64,000 nucleotides of DNA. Origin: Metabacillus halosaccharovorans. GTDB taxonomy: Bacteria; Bacillota; Bacilli; Bacillales; Bacillaceae. Below are positions 56,668-64,000 of the stretch, one piece after another (positions within the stretch are counted from its first letter, which is position 1; each line of letters opens with the position of its first letter). The position numbers and the translations under genes were made by a program. The stretch lies in the NCBI RefSeq assembly GCF_002019635.1, contig NZ_KV917372.1:1116001-1180000 (forward strand), read 5' to 3'. The notes under the pieces are model-generated. The model searched no databases, was not told the origin of the DNA, and saw only the letters and a program-made list of their open reading frames with translations.

Positions 56668-56753
56668 ATCACTTTATCATTCTTTTTTCATCCTTTCGTT
56701 AATCTTGTCATGGCCTGTCTTCATTGTTCATATACTGCAATGAGGTGTTGTTC

Positions 56754-57023
56754 ATGATGAAAAGTACAACGTTATTTTTATTCATTTCATTTTTTTTCCT
56801 CTTCTTAAATGGCTCTGCCATTGGCTTTATCTTTTTTCAAGCAAGATTGGGTGAGGGATTTGGGATTGCATTATTTTGCGGTACAAGTTTATTTGGAGCA
56901 CTTTTAGCATCTATCGCATATGAAAATAAGTCCAGTTACTACTCCCGTTTATTTTTCTACAGCAACCTGGTCATCACTTTCCTCCCCTTCTATTACTATG
57001 GTTTTTCACTTATCTTAAGTTAG
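56754..57023 (+). CDS. Small three-helix membrane protein
   Basis: 89-residue hydrophobic protein, MMKSTTLFLFISFFFLFLNG, then GFGIALFCGTSLFGALLAS and a C-terminal helix. Three membrane segments. GAGGTG lies six bases before the first of two tandem ATGs. I do not recognise it. It lies alone between the K+ channel and a tiny ORF before motA. Confidence 0.65.
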   Translation: MMKSTTLFLFISFFFLFLNGSAIGFIFFQARLGEGFGIALFCGTSLFGALLASIAYENKSSYYSRLFFYSNLVITFLPFYYYGFSLILS

Positions 57024-57152
57024 TGCCGCTCAGTCAATAGACTGAATAATCTCCACCTCTTAGATGACCAATAATTCCTTCAAGCTCCCGACGTCATTTT
57101 TTCATTTCTCTTCTATGATGAACTTAACAAATTCATTGATAGGAGATGAAAA

Positions 57153-57290
57153 ATGATGTTTTTTAATGAATATAGCCATAAGCTGTTATACGATTTTTTT
57201 CTTTACGAACTTGAAGTAGAACAAAATAAACTGAATGACTACCTATATGAAGATGAGGAAGTGTTAAAAACATCACCCCCAAAAACCTGA
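57153..57290 (+). CDS. 45-residue hypothetical protein
   Basis: MMFFNEYSHKLLYDFFLYEL, then a very acidic EVEQNKLNDYLYEDEEVL and SPPKT. ATAGGAGATG lies before tandem ATGs and a hairpin terminator follows, supporting a real gene. No family recognised; an acidic helical peptide. It lies just upstream of motAB, but the terminator separates them. Confidence 0.5.
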   Translation: MMFFNEYSHKLLYDFFLYELEVEQNKLNDYLYEDEEVLKTSPPKT

Positions 57291-57298
57291 ATATATGC

Positions 57299-57336
57299 AG
57301 AATATGATAAAGAGCCTCCCTTTGTCATATTCTTTT
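57299..57336 (+). terminator. Terminator before motA
   Basis: GAATATGA..AAAG/TTTG.TCATATTC stem followed by TTTT on the plus strand. Confidence 0.7.
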
Positions 57337-57423
57337 CACAACTTCTTTGAAGAAACTCTAAAGTTTTTCCTTTTTCCTCCGATATAATATATAAGAAAAA
57401 TAAGAGGAATTTGGTGATTTACA

Positions 57424-58224
57424 ATGGATAAAACGTCATTAATAGGTTTAGTTTTAGCAGCGATTGCAGTTGGAGTCGGTATGTTTATGAAAGGTGTTAG
57501 TCCTGTAGTACTAATTAATCCGGCTGCATTATTAATTATTATTTTAGGTACAGCTGCAGCGGTTGTTATCGCATTCCCTACAAGTGAAATTAAAAAAGTG
57601 CCAAAATTATTTGGAGTTATTTTCAAAGAACAAAAAACATTTACTATTCAAGAATTAATACCATTATTTTCTGAGTGGGCTCAAGTTGCCCGTAAAGAAG
57701 GATTACTTGCACTTGAAGCTAAAATTACAGAAGTTGATGACCCTTTTCTAAAAAGTGGATTACTAATGGCTGTTGATGGTCAAAATGCTGAATTTATTCG
57801 CGATGTTATGACAGAAGAAATTGAAGCAATGGAAGATCGACATCAAACCAATGCTTCGATTTTTACTCAAGCAGGGACTTACGCTCCAACCCTTGGCGTA
57901 CTTGGTGCCGTAGTTGGTTTGATTGCAGCACTTTCTGATATGAGCAATACTGACGCATTAGGACATGCTATCAGTGCCGCTTTCGTTGCAACTCTGTTGG
58001 GAATTTTCACAGGATATGTACTTTGGCATCCTTTTGCAAACAAATTAAAGCGCAAATCAAGACAAGAAGCAAAGGTAAAAGAGGTAATCATTGAAGGTGT
58101 TCTTTCTGTATTAGAAGGACAAGCACCTAAAGCAATTGAACAAAAATTATCCACATATTTACCTGTTGCAGAAAGAAATAAACTAAATGCTGCTATCGCC
58201 GGGGGAGAGAGCATAGATGGCTAA
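57424..58224 (+). CDS. motA: Flagellar motor stator protein MotA
   Basis: 266-residue H+-driven stator subunit with four membrane helices. Seen: the N-terminal helix pair (ASLIGLVLAAIAVGVGMFM-type start), the cytosolic loop with the conserved charged residues REGLLALEAKI and DGQNAEFIRDVM, and the helix 3/4 region FTQAGTYAPTLGVLGAVVGLI with the functional Pro. Length matches B. subtilis MotA. It overlaps motB by eight bases. Acts at the base of the flagellum. Confidence 0.96.
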   Translation: MDKTSLIGLVLAAIAVGVGMFMKGVSPVVLINPAALLIIILGTAAAVVIAFPTSEIKKVPKLFGVIFKEQKTFTIQELIPLFSEWAQVARKEGLLALEAKITEVDDPFLKSGLLMAVDGQNAEFIRDVMTEEIEAMEDRHQTNASIFTQAGTYAPTLGVLGAVVGLIAALSDMSNTDALGHAISAAFVATLLGIFTGYVLWHPFANKLKRKSRQEAKVKEVIIEGVLSVLEGQAPKAIEQKLSTYLPVAERNKLNAAIAGGESIDG

Positions 58225-58978
58225 AAAGAAAAAACATAAACACCATGAAGAACATGTAGATGAGTCTTGGCTTGTCCCCTATGCTGACTTATTAACATTA
58301 CTTCTTGCCCTTTTCATTGTGTTATTTGCCATGAGTTCAGTTGATGCTCAAAAGTTCCAACAAATAGCTAGATCTTTAAATGCTGCTTTTACCGGTGGTA
58401 CTGGTGTATTGGAATACCCGAGTCCAACACCTGAGGCACAAATGGAGCAACTAAATGTAGAAAAAGTGCAATCTGAAGAAAATATAGAAGAAGCACAAAA
58501 ACGTATGGAACAACAAAACTTACAAAAAATTCAGGAAAAAATAAATACGTATATAAAAGATAATAATCTTGAAACGAAATTACAAACTACCTTAACTGAC
58601 GAAGGATTAATGATTACAATTTTAAATGACATTTTCTTTGATTCAGGAAGTGCGGATATACGATCAAAAGATGTCCAGCTGGCAAGAGGAATATCCGAAC
58701 TACTTGTTATGAATCCACCCCGGAATATTATTGTAAGTGGACATACAGATAATGTACCTATTAATAACTCGGATTTTGATTCTAACTGGCATTTAAGTGT
58801 AATGCGTGCCGTTAATTTTATGAAGATACTAATTGAAAATGATAAGCTGGATGCTAAAGCATTTAGCGCTAAAGGGTTTGGTGAATACAAGCCGGTTGCC
58901 AGCAATGACACTAAAGAAGGCAGACAGAAAAACCGAAGAGTTGAAGTTCTAGTTTTACCTTATGAACAGAAAGAATAA
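58217..58978 (+). CDS. motB: Flagellar motor protein MotB
   Basis: 253-residue stator partner of MotA. A basic N-terminus (KKKKHKHHEE) precedes one membrane helix carrying the proton-binding Asp in VPYADLLTLLLALFIVLFAMSS. The C-terminal OmpA-like domain (about 130-250) anchors to peptidoglycan: FDSGSADI, VSGHTDNVPI, GFGEYKPVASNDT and KNRRVEVLV. It overlaps motA and is followed by a terminator. Confidence 0.96.
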   Translation: MAKKKKHKHHEEHVDESWLVPYADLLTLLLALFIVLFAMSSVDAQKFQQIARSLNAAFTGGTGVLEYPSPTPEAQMEQLNVEKVQSEENIEEAQKRMEQQNLQKIQEKINTYIKDNNLETKLQTTLTDEGLMITILNDIFFDSGSADIRSKDVQLARGISELLVMNPPRNIIVSGHTDNVPINNSDFDSNWHLSVMRAVNFMKILIENDKLDAKAFSAKGFGEYKPVASNDTKEGRQKNRRVEVLVLPYEQKE

Positions 58979-58981
58979 ACT

Positions 58982-59018
58982 AAAAAGGATCATCCTATTA
59001 CTCAGGATGATCCTTTTT
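58982..59018. terminator. Bidirectional terminator between motB and mhqR
   Basis: AAAAAGGATCATCCT/AGGATGATCCTTTTT, a perfect 15-bp stem with a seven-base loop. Confidence 0.92.
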
Positions 59019-59025
59019 AAGATAA

Positions 59026-59481
59026 TTACTCACCTTTCATGATATCATTAGCATGAAAGCCGACTTTTTTAAGTAGCTCTGTAACAAGATTTTTCTCTTC
59101 GTCTGTTAAGACGCTGACTATTTCATCTATTTTCTCTTGATGAGTTGGGAATATCTCTTCGATTAATTGCTGTCCTTTTTCAGTTATTTGGGCATGTGTA
59201 ACACGGCGGTCATTTGGACATGCTCTTCTTTCCAGTAATCCTTTTTGCTCTAATTTATCAACTACATATGTGATGCTTCCACTTGCAAGCAGAATTTTCC
59301 CGCCAATTTGCTGCAAAGGTTGTGGTCCCTTATGATAAAGCAACTCAAGTACAGCAAATTCAGTTGGATTTAAATTAAATGTGGATATATGTTTATTCAC
59401 GACATCATTAAAAGCTCGATGTGCACGTGAGAGAACGATAAAAAATTTTAATGATTCTTCAATATTCTTTGTATTAGCCAT
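59026..59481 (-). CDS. mhqR: MarR family regulator MhqR
   Basis: 151-residue winged-helix repressor very close to B. subtilis MhqR (YkvE), which senses quinones such as 2-methylhydroquinone and controls azoreductase and dioxygenase genes. NPTEFAVLELLYHKGPQPLQ and LLASGSITYVVDKLEQKGLLER form the helix-turn-helix; NDRRVTHAQITEKG is the wing. One Cys, in RRACPNDRR, is in the wing region. A palindrome typical of its own operator lies 20 bases upstream, so it is probably autoregulated. The genes it controls in B. subtilis are not in this window. Confidence 0.92.
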   Translation of the reverse strand: MANTKNIEESLKFFIVLSRAHRAFNDVVNKHISTFNLNPTEFAVLELLYHKGPQPLQQIGGKILLASGSITYVVDKLEQKGLLERRACPNDRRVTHAQITEKGQQLIEEIFPTHQEKIDEIVSVLTDEEKNLVTELLKKVGFHANDIMKGE

Positions 59482-59502
59482 TTTTTCTCAACCCTTTAAA
59501 AT

Positions 59503-59520
59503 TATCTTGAATTCAAAATA
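59503..59520. promoter_or_regulatory. MhqR operator candidate
   Basis: TATCTTGAATTCAAAATA, with perfect core TTGAATTCAA. It resembles the MhqR box (ATCT-N-GAATTC pattern) as I remember it and lies just upstream of mhqR. Confidence 0.55.
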
Positions 59521-59894
59521 TTGATTATGCATAATAATAGACTATGTTAATCAGAATGTCAAATAGAACTACATAGCTCCTCTGCTTGGCATTGGTTCCT
59601 CGTTTAAAAATATCTTACACAAGTTTTTCAATTGTATCAACACTTCATAACTCCCCTTATCATACACAGAAGGAACACTGAGCCCACTTCAACATATACT
59701 TACATAGAGTCGTGTTTACTCCAAGTATTACAGAATGTCACACCATTTGTGAATTCTTTGTTCTAACTAAAAGAGTAACATAAGTAGTATAATTTTAAAG
59801 GAATTTGTTTCCTCGTAGTAAGGGATTCGGCTATAATAGTTCTAAATGACAATTAATGAACAAAGGGTATCCATATTAAAAGGAGAAAACTCAA
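59521..59894. other. Divergent intergenic region mhqR-ZIP
   Basis: About 370 bases, no ORF with a ribosome binding site and no riboswitch recognised. A GTAATAATAGACTATG segment close to the mhqR operator may hold its promoter. AAAGGAG lies before the ZIP gene. Confidence 0.4.
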
Positions 59895-60635
59895 ATGTCT
59901 GATGTATTATTAGGTAGTATTTTATCAGCCCTATCAACAGGATTAGGTGCTATTCCAATCCTTTTTTTACAAAAAACCATTACACATCGTTGGAGAGACA
60001 TTTTATTAGCCTTTACAGCTGGAATCATGATGACTGCTGCAATGTTGGGATTAATACCTGAATCGTTAAAATATGGAGGCATAATAGAGGTCTCAATCGG
60101 GCTATTTTTAGGTGTATTAGTTCTTACCTCACTTGAAAGAGCCATTCCCCATATTGATTTAGAACATACCAAAAGCGGGATAAAATTTGATGAAAAAGCA
60201 CTCCTTATTATTGCTGCTATAACATTGCATAATATACCAGAGGGACTTTCGGTTGGGGTTAGTTATGCTTCATCAGGCAGCAGTGCAAATGAAACCGGAA
60301 ATCTCATTGCATTTGCAATCGGGTTACAAAATGCTCCTGAGGGCTTTTTAGTGGCACTTTTTTTAATTAATCAAAGCATTAAAAGAGGGAAAGCATTTTT
60401 AATTGCAACCGCAACTGGTGCTGTAGAAATTGTTGCTTCATTATTAGGATTTTATTTAACTAACTATGTAGGTTTTCTTGTCCCATATGGATTAGCATTT
60501 GCAGCAGGAGCTATGCTATTTATTATTTACAAAGAACTTATACCCGAATCCCATGGTGATGGAAACGAACAGTTTGCCACGTATTCCTTTATTACAGGGA
60601 TCCTCTGTATGGTCATCTTAATCAATAGCTTTTAA
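59895..60635 (+). CDS. ZIP family divalent metal transporter
   Basis: 246-residue membrane protein with about eight helices. The two ZIP metal-binding helices are ITLHNIPEGLSVGVSYA near residue 113 and IGLQNAPEGFLVALF near 142 (Gln in place of the second helix His of ZupT). It resembles GufA/ZupT-type importers of Zn2+, Mn2+ or Fe2+. AAAGGAG precedes the ATG. The metal is not predictable. Ends in a terminator shared with the Spo0E-like gene. Confidence 0.88.
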   Translation: MSDVLLGSILSALSTGLGAIPILFLQKTITHRWRDILLAFTAGIMMTAAMLGLIPESLKYGGIIEVSIGLFLGVLVLTSLERAIPHIDLEHTKSGIKFDEKALLIIAAITLHNIPEGLSVGVSYASSGSSANETGNLIAFAIGLQNAPEGFLVALFLINQSIKRGKAFLIATATGAVEIVASLLGFYLTNYVGFLVPYGLAFAAGAMLFIIYKELIPESHGDGNEQFATYSFITGILCMVILINSF

Positions 60636-60650
60636 TAATTAAAACAAAGA

Positions 60651-60680
60651 AAAAATACAGTGGTGTCCACTGTATTTTTT
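60651..60680. terminator. Bidirectional terminator ZIP / Spo0E-like
   Basis: AAAAATACAGTGG/CCACTGTATTTTT with loop TGT; A and T runs on both sides. Confidence 0.88.
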
Positions 60681-60928
60681 TAAAACGAAAAAGTATCTTG
60701 AAACGAAAACAATTTCATAGTTGGAACAAAATGCTGAAAAGTTCCTCTTTTCGGTTTTTTTTCATCTAACAATAACCGTTGATACTCATTTAATAGCTTG
60801 TCCAAATCTTGACTGCATTGAATCGCTAATACACTTGTATAACCTTCTCTATTTGCTGTTTCAATCATTTCTTCTCTTTTATTGTTTATTAATTCAAGTA
60901 AACTCTTTTTCATGCGTTCAGTATTCAT
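60680..60928 (-). CDS. Spo0E-like aspartyl-phosphate phosphatase
   Basis: 82-residue protein of the Spo0E family, which dephosphorylates Spo0A~P and delays sporulation. The two-helix core is INNKREEMIETANREGY, then CSQDLDKLLNEYQRLLL, with the SQDLD active motif. The C-terminal 25 residues (GTFQHFVPTMKLFSFQDTF) are an extension after the core. The ATG follows AGGAGG. Together with kinA it places both an input and a drain of the Spo0A phosphorelay in this window. Confidence 0.88.
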   Translation of the reverse strand: MNTERMKKSLLELINNKREEMIETANREGYTSVLAIQCSQDLDKLLNEYQRLLLDEKKPKRGTFQHFVPTMKLFSFQDTFSF

Positions 60929-61277
60929 TACATAGCCTCCTAGTTATTCATTTATACGAGAATCTAGGACTTCAAATAGTTATGCATTATCAAAATCCAT
61001 TTTATTATGACAAAAATTATTACAGAATTTCTCAAATCTGTAAAGACTAAAGCATATTTAAATATGACAATATTGCAAACATCTCATTAGTACTTGGTTA
61101 TATTTTCTTTATTCCCACATTCTGTAATCTTTAAACTTCCCATTCATAATCATTTCAACCATATATACACATTGATTTTTCTCGATTGGATAGACTATAA
61201 AAAAGTTAGGCTGTTTTCCACATACTTTGTTGTTTTAAAGGAGTTAAGGGTGAAATTTAATCAAAAGGAGTATCACA
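60929..61277. other. Intergenic region before deacetylase gene
   Basis: About 350 bases, AT rich, between divergent genes. Reading frames here lack ribosome binding sites. No repeat, hairpin of note or known regulatory RNA was seen. AAAAGGAG lies before the next gene. Confidence 0.4.
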
Positions 61278-62054
61278 ATGAAGATTTTAATGATCTTTAC
61301 TTTTCTTTTTTTGAATATTGCAAGTCCAATGCTTTCTGAGGCTTCTCAGCCTACAGGTCCAAAACATGTCGCCATTGTTATTGATGATTTTGGAAATGAC
61401 ATGAAAGGAACAAAGGAAATTCTTTCTTTGCCTATTCCTTTAACAGTTGCAGTGATGCCTTTTTTGTCAACCACAAAAAAGGATGCAGAGCTTGCACATC
61501 AAAAAGGTCATGAAGTGATTCTTCACCTTCCAATGGAACCATTACATGGAAAAAAAAGCTGGCTAGGGCCAGGTGCAATCACCAGTGATTTATCAGACGA
61601 GGAAGTACGGGATAGAGTCATAAAAGCTATCGAAGATGTTCCCCATGCCGTTGGAATGAATAATCATATGGGGTCAAAAATTACAGCTGATTCACGCATT
61701 ATGAGAATCATTTTAGAGGTATGCCAGGAGAAAGGTTTATATTACTTAGATAGTAAAACAACTGGAAAAAGTGTTGTTGAAAAATTGGCAAGTGAGTTAG
61801 GTGTCCCTTACCTTGAAAACGAATTATTTTTTGATGAGCAATATACGACAAGTCATATCGTTAGACAAGCAAATTTATTATTAAACAGGATTGAGGATGA
61901 TACTGATATTATAGCAATCGGTCATGTTGGAATAGCTGGAGATAAAACAGCAGCAGTTCTAAGACAATATGTACCAAAGGTCAAAGAGAAAGCAAAAGCT
62001 GTTACACTATCAGAATTATTTCTTCATCCAGAGGACGTAACAAATTTTCAATAA
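61278..62054 (+). CDS. Divergent polysaccharide deacetylase (YibQ-like)
   Basis: 258-residue secreted protein. A signal peptide covers residues 1-22 (ending SEA). The divergent polysaccharide deacetylase 2 domain follows: HVAIVIDDFGND (two Asp), PLTVAVMPFLSTT, HEVILHLPMEP, GMNNHMGSKITAD and YYLDSKTT. AIGHVGI lies near the end. These motifs form a metal site like that of carbohydrate esterase 4. The substrate is unknown; a wall polymer is likely. AAAAGGAG lies eight bases before the ATG. Confidence 0.87.
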   Translation: MKILMIFTFLFLNIASPMLSEASQPTGPKHVAIVIDDFGNDMKGTKEILSLPIPLTVAVMPFLSTTKKDAELAHQKGHEVILHLPMEPLHGKKSWLGPGAITSDLSDEEVRDRVIKAIEDVPHAVGMNNHMGSKITADSRIMRIILEVCQEKGLYYLDSKTTGKSVVEKLASELGVPYLENELFFDEQYTTSHIVRQANLLLNRIEDDTDIIAIGHVGIAGDKTAAVLRQYVPKVKEKAKAVTLSELFLHPEDVTNFQ

Positions 62055-62062
62055 TAGACAAC

Positions 62063-62097
62063 CATAGGGACTGTTCTATATTCGAACAATCCCTATG
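62063..62097. terminator. Bidirectional terminator
   Basis: CATAGGGA-GTTC/GAAC-TCCCTATG stem with a two-base internal loop on each side, between two convergent genes. Confidence 0.75.
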
Positions 62098-62100
62098 TCA

Positions 62101-62739
62101 TTAATTTGTTTTGGCAATACGGTCAATTGCAGTTACACGAAAATCTTTGTCTTCTAATTTCTTCACGACTTTTTGAAGTTTTTGATCAGATAAATCCCCA
62201 GATAAATTTAAAATGACCCTTCTAATATACTCATCACCATTATCTAATGTTAACAAACCTTCGATATTAATATCTTTTACAGCTGTTACTAAATCCTTTA
62301 TTGCACCTTTGTGCTCCTTCGTACCAACTGTTAAAAGAACTCCTCCAGTTTTCATTCCAAAAGAATCTTCTAATACATCCATAATATTTGAATGAGTTAT
62401 AATACCGGAAAATTCATTTTGTTCATTGATTACAGCTAGGAAAGGTAACCTGCGAATGGATAAAAATGTTTTAAAGAAAGAATCGTCTTCAAATATGTAT
62501 GCATCTTGATTTTTAATGAATGGCTCAATTTGATCTGTTTCCTTTCCATTATGTTCAACAAAATGCTCCAATAAATGAACTTTATAGATGAAACCAACAA
62601 ATGTTTTCCCATCATCCTTTAAAACGGGTATTGACCTATACCCTGTTTCCTTTAAATATTCATATGCTTCCTTGACAGTCCATTGACTTTCACAATATTT
62701 AACTTCAGCTTTGTTCACATAATGATAGCGAACTTTCAT
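62101..62739 (-). CDS. CBS-ACT domain protein, CbpA-like
   Basis: 212-residue cytosolic protein. A CBS pair covers residues 8-135 (YRSIPVLKDDGKTFVGFIYKV; FLAVINEQNEFSGIITHSNI). An ACT-like domain covers about 140-205 (GVLLTVGTKEHKGAIKDLV). This architecture is that of the cyclic-di-AMP binding protein CbpA of Listeria. Ligand binding is inference. The ATG at 62739 is chosen because AAGGGGG lies eight bases upstream; the frame is open for 36 more codons with no site. Confidence 0.78.
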   Translation of the reverse strand: MKVRYHYVNKAEVKYCESQWTVKEAYEYLKETGYRSIPVLKDDGKTFVGFIYKVHLLEHFVEHNGKETDQIEPFIKNQDAYIFEDDSFFKTFLSIRRLPFLAVINEQNEFSGIITHSNIMDVLEDSFGMKTGGVLLTVGTKEHKGAIKDLVTAVKDINIEGLLTLDNGDEYIRRVILNLSGDLSDQKLQKVVKKLEDKDFRVTAIDRIAKTN

Positions 62740-62841
62740 AACATAGCCCCCTTGAAGTGTAATTGATAAAAATTTATCATAGCCCAAATTATTAGTAAAG
62801 GGCATTTGAAAATATCCGTCTCCCAAGTATATGATATGTTG

Positions 62842-62870
62842 TTGCATTTTCTTTCCTTGTTACATATAAT
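62842..62870 (+). promoter_or_regulatory. Promoter of the ABC-F leader
   Basis: TTGCAT (62842-62847), a 17-base spacer and TATAAT (62865-62870); a near-consensus sigma-A promoter about 240 bases before the ABC-F start. Confidence 0.75.
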
Positions 62871-62876
62871 AATAGT

Positions 62877-63116
62877 AATTAAGACGGAAAGGGTGAATGT
62901 TGAGACAATGAAGTTCTAATCTTTTTTTTCAGGCTATTATTTTTCATTTATTTATTGAATCTTAATATTACCTAGAGAAATTGGATTAGTCTGCATTCTT
63001 CAACATTATACATCCCTTATGAAACTTTTTGATATGTTCTTCCATATCAGAAGCCTTTTTTCATATGCATATGTATTTTTTAAGAATGATCTCTCTAGGG
63101 CTAGGGAGGTTTTTTT
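62877..63116 (+). promoter_or_regulatory. Attenuator-like leader of ABC-F gene
   Basis: The long leader has three elements. A mini-ORF ATG TTG AGA CAA TGA (62897-62911) follows GGAAAGGG. A hairpin TGATATG/CATATCA (63029-63049) is followed by CCTTTTTTC, a likely terminator. A hairpin TCTCTAG/CTAGGGA, next to the start codon, buries the ribosome binding site AGGGAGG. B. subtilis vmlR is controlled by antibiotic-sensitive attenuation, so the same is inferred here. Confidence 0.55.
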
Positions 63117-64000
63117 ATGCTTACAGTACGAAATATTCACAAACATTTTGGTGATCAACAGATTTTAAACGATGTTTCCTTTGAAATAAAAGGCCAAGAT
63201 CGAATTGGGTTAGTTGGTATAAATGGTGCAGGAAAATCAACACTTGCCAACTTGATTTACGGCAGAATGGAGCCTGATAGCGGCACAATCGTAAAAGCCC
63301 CATCACTTAAAATTGGTTATTTAAAGCAATCCGTCGATTTTCAATCAGCAGAAATCTCACATCCTTCTAGTGAATTTCTTGAAAAGACAAGTGAATTAGG
63401 ACTTTCAAAATACCAATCGTGGGATCATGATCGCCTCTCACATTTAAGTGGAGGTGAAAAACTTAAAATTGCTTTAGCTGAAGTTTGGTCATGTCATCCA
63501 CATATCCTTTTACTTGACGAACCTACGAACCATCTGGATTTTCAAGGAATTAATTGGTTAATCGAACAACTTAAAACCTTCAAAGGAGCTATCGTTGTCA
63601 TTTCTCATGATCGGTACTTTTTAGATCAAACTGTTGGTCAAATTTTTGACCTGGAGAACGGACATCTTACAACTTATGAAGGAAATTACACTTCTTACTT
63701 TAATGAGAAAAAGAAACACAGAGAAGTTCAATTACACCATTATCATAGCCAGCAAAAGGATATCGCAAGAGTTGAAGCTCAAATGGAGCAATTACAGCAT
63801 TGGGCAGGAAAAGCTCACCGAACAATGCGAGATCAAGAAGGAATGAAAGAATTCCATGGTGTAAAAGCAAAGAAAATAGATCGTGCAATGAAGTCAAAAA
63901 TGAAAAGACTAAAAAGTGAATTAGAAAAAAATAAGGTTGAAAAACCTTCTGAAGAGAAAAACATTGCATTTCAATTTAAGGCAAACGAAAAAAGAGGAAA
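63117..64000 (+). CDS. ABC-F ribosome protection ATPase, VmlR-like (3' end outside window)
   Basis: The first 294 residues of an ABC-F protein. Nucleotide-binding domain 1 has VGINGAGKSTLANLIYG (Walker A near residue 37), the signature LSGGEKLKIALAEV, LLLDEPTNHLD (Walker B) and the switch His in VISHDRYFLD. The inter-domain linker/arm then follows, rich in Lys, Glu and Gln (HYHSQQKDIARVEAQMEQLQ, KEFHGVKAKKIDRAMKSK). The arm and spacing match VmlR-type proteins, which dislodge lincosamides, streptogramin A and pleuromutilins from the ribosome. No membrane domain. AGGGAGG precedes the ATG. The drug spectrum is inference. Confidence 0.88.
   Translation, partial: MLTVRNIHKHFGDQQILNDVSFEIKGQDRIGLVGINGAGKSTLANLIYGRMEPDSGTIVKAPSLKIGYLKQSVDFQSAEISHPSSEFLEKTSELGLSKYQSWDHDRLSHLSGGEKLKIALAEVWSCHPHILLLDEPTNHLDFQGINWLIEQLKTFKGAIVVISHDRYFLDQTVGQIFDLENGHLTTYEGNYTSYFNEKKKHREVQLHHYHSQQKDIARVEAQMEQLQHWAGKAHRTMRDQEGMKEFHGVKAKKIDRAMKSKMKRLKSELEKNKVEKPSEEKNIAFQFKANEKRG

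Noticed and set aside
61094-61339. 81-codon frame before the deacetylase gene
   Set aside because: No ribosome binding site, composition unlike a protein, and it overlaps the start of the real gene in another frame.

Overview
The window is a stretch of chromosome from an endospore-forming, motile, low-GC Bacillaceae bacterium (Bacillus sensu lato). The signs are sporulation and germination genes (kinA, a Spo0E-like phosphatase, splAB, a GerA-type receptor operon, ykvU, stoA, ykvT), strong AGGAGG-type ribosome binding sites, frequent TTG/GTG starts, and a gene order that, as I recall it, follows the Bacillus subtilis ykvE-ykuD segment read in reverse. No rRNA, tRNA, CRISPR array, transposase or prophage module was seen.

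Layout. 0-12.5 kb: truncated exopolyphosphatase, ykuD, ykuC, ykyB, cheV, a DUF1906 protein, an NCS2 purine permease, small lipoprotein/surface/hypothetical genes, patA and kinA. 12.5-24 kb: pbpH, ykwC, an atypical SDR, splA-splB, and the glucose PTS block glcT-ptsG-ptsH-ptsI with its RNA antiterminator target. 24-31 kb: a more variable insert between glcT and zosA with a secreted protein, a probable type I toxin with convergent antisense RNA and a LexA-type operator, a short WYL-like gene behind two LexA-like boxes, a candidate structured RNA, a solitary pfkA-like gene, a lipoprotein nuclease, ykvY-type peptidase and an orphan CrtI-type desaturase. 31-41 kb: zosA with PerR-like boxes, stoA, ykvU, a gerA-type receptor operon, ykvT, a small conserved protein and a patatin lipase. 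41-46.6 kb: ykvS behind a folded leader, two CsxC-like spore-surface proteins with opposite domain order, and queCDEF behind a preQ1-I riboswitch. 46.6-64 kb: DUF2254 protein, a CorC/HlyC transporter, a phosphatase pair, ykvI, clpE under CtsR boxes, a K+ channel, motAB, mhqR, a ZIP transporter, a Spo0E-like protein, a divergent polysaccharide deacetylase, a CbpA-like CBS protein and the start of a VmlR-like ABC-F gene with an attenuator-like leader.

How the genes work together. Glucose uptake: GlcT reads through the ptsG leader terminator when glucose is present; PtsI and PtsH energise PtsG. Queuosine: QueD, QueE, QueC and QueF make preQ1, which closes its own operon through the riboswitch. 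Sporulation: KinA feeds the Spo0A phosphorelay and Spo0E-type proteins drain it; SplB repairs spore DNA and the GerA-type receptor senses germinants. Stress: ClpE (CtsR), ZosA (PerR) and MhqR each carry a recognisable operator.

The least conventional material is the LexA-box type I toxin, the two folded RNAs near 25.7 and 41.4 kb, the domain-swapped CsxC-like pair, and an SDR without its catalytic Tyr/Lys. All names come from sequence recognition without database searches.
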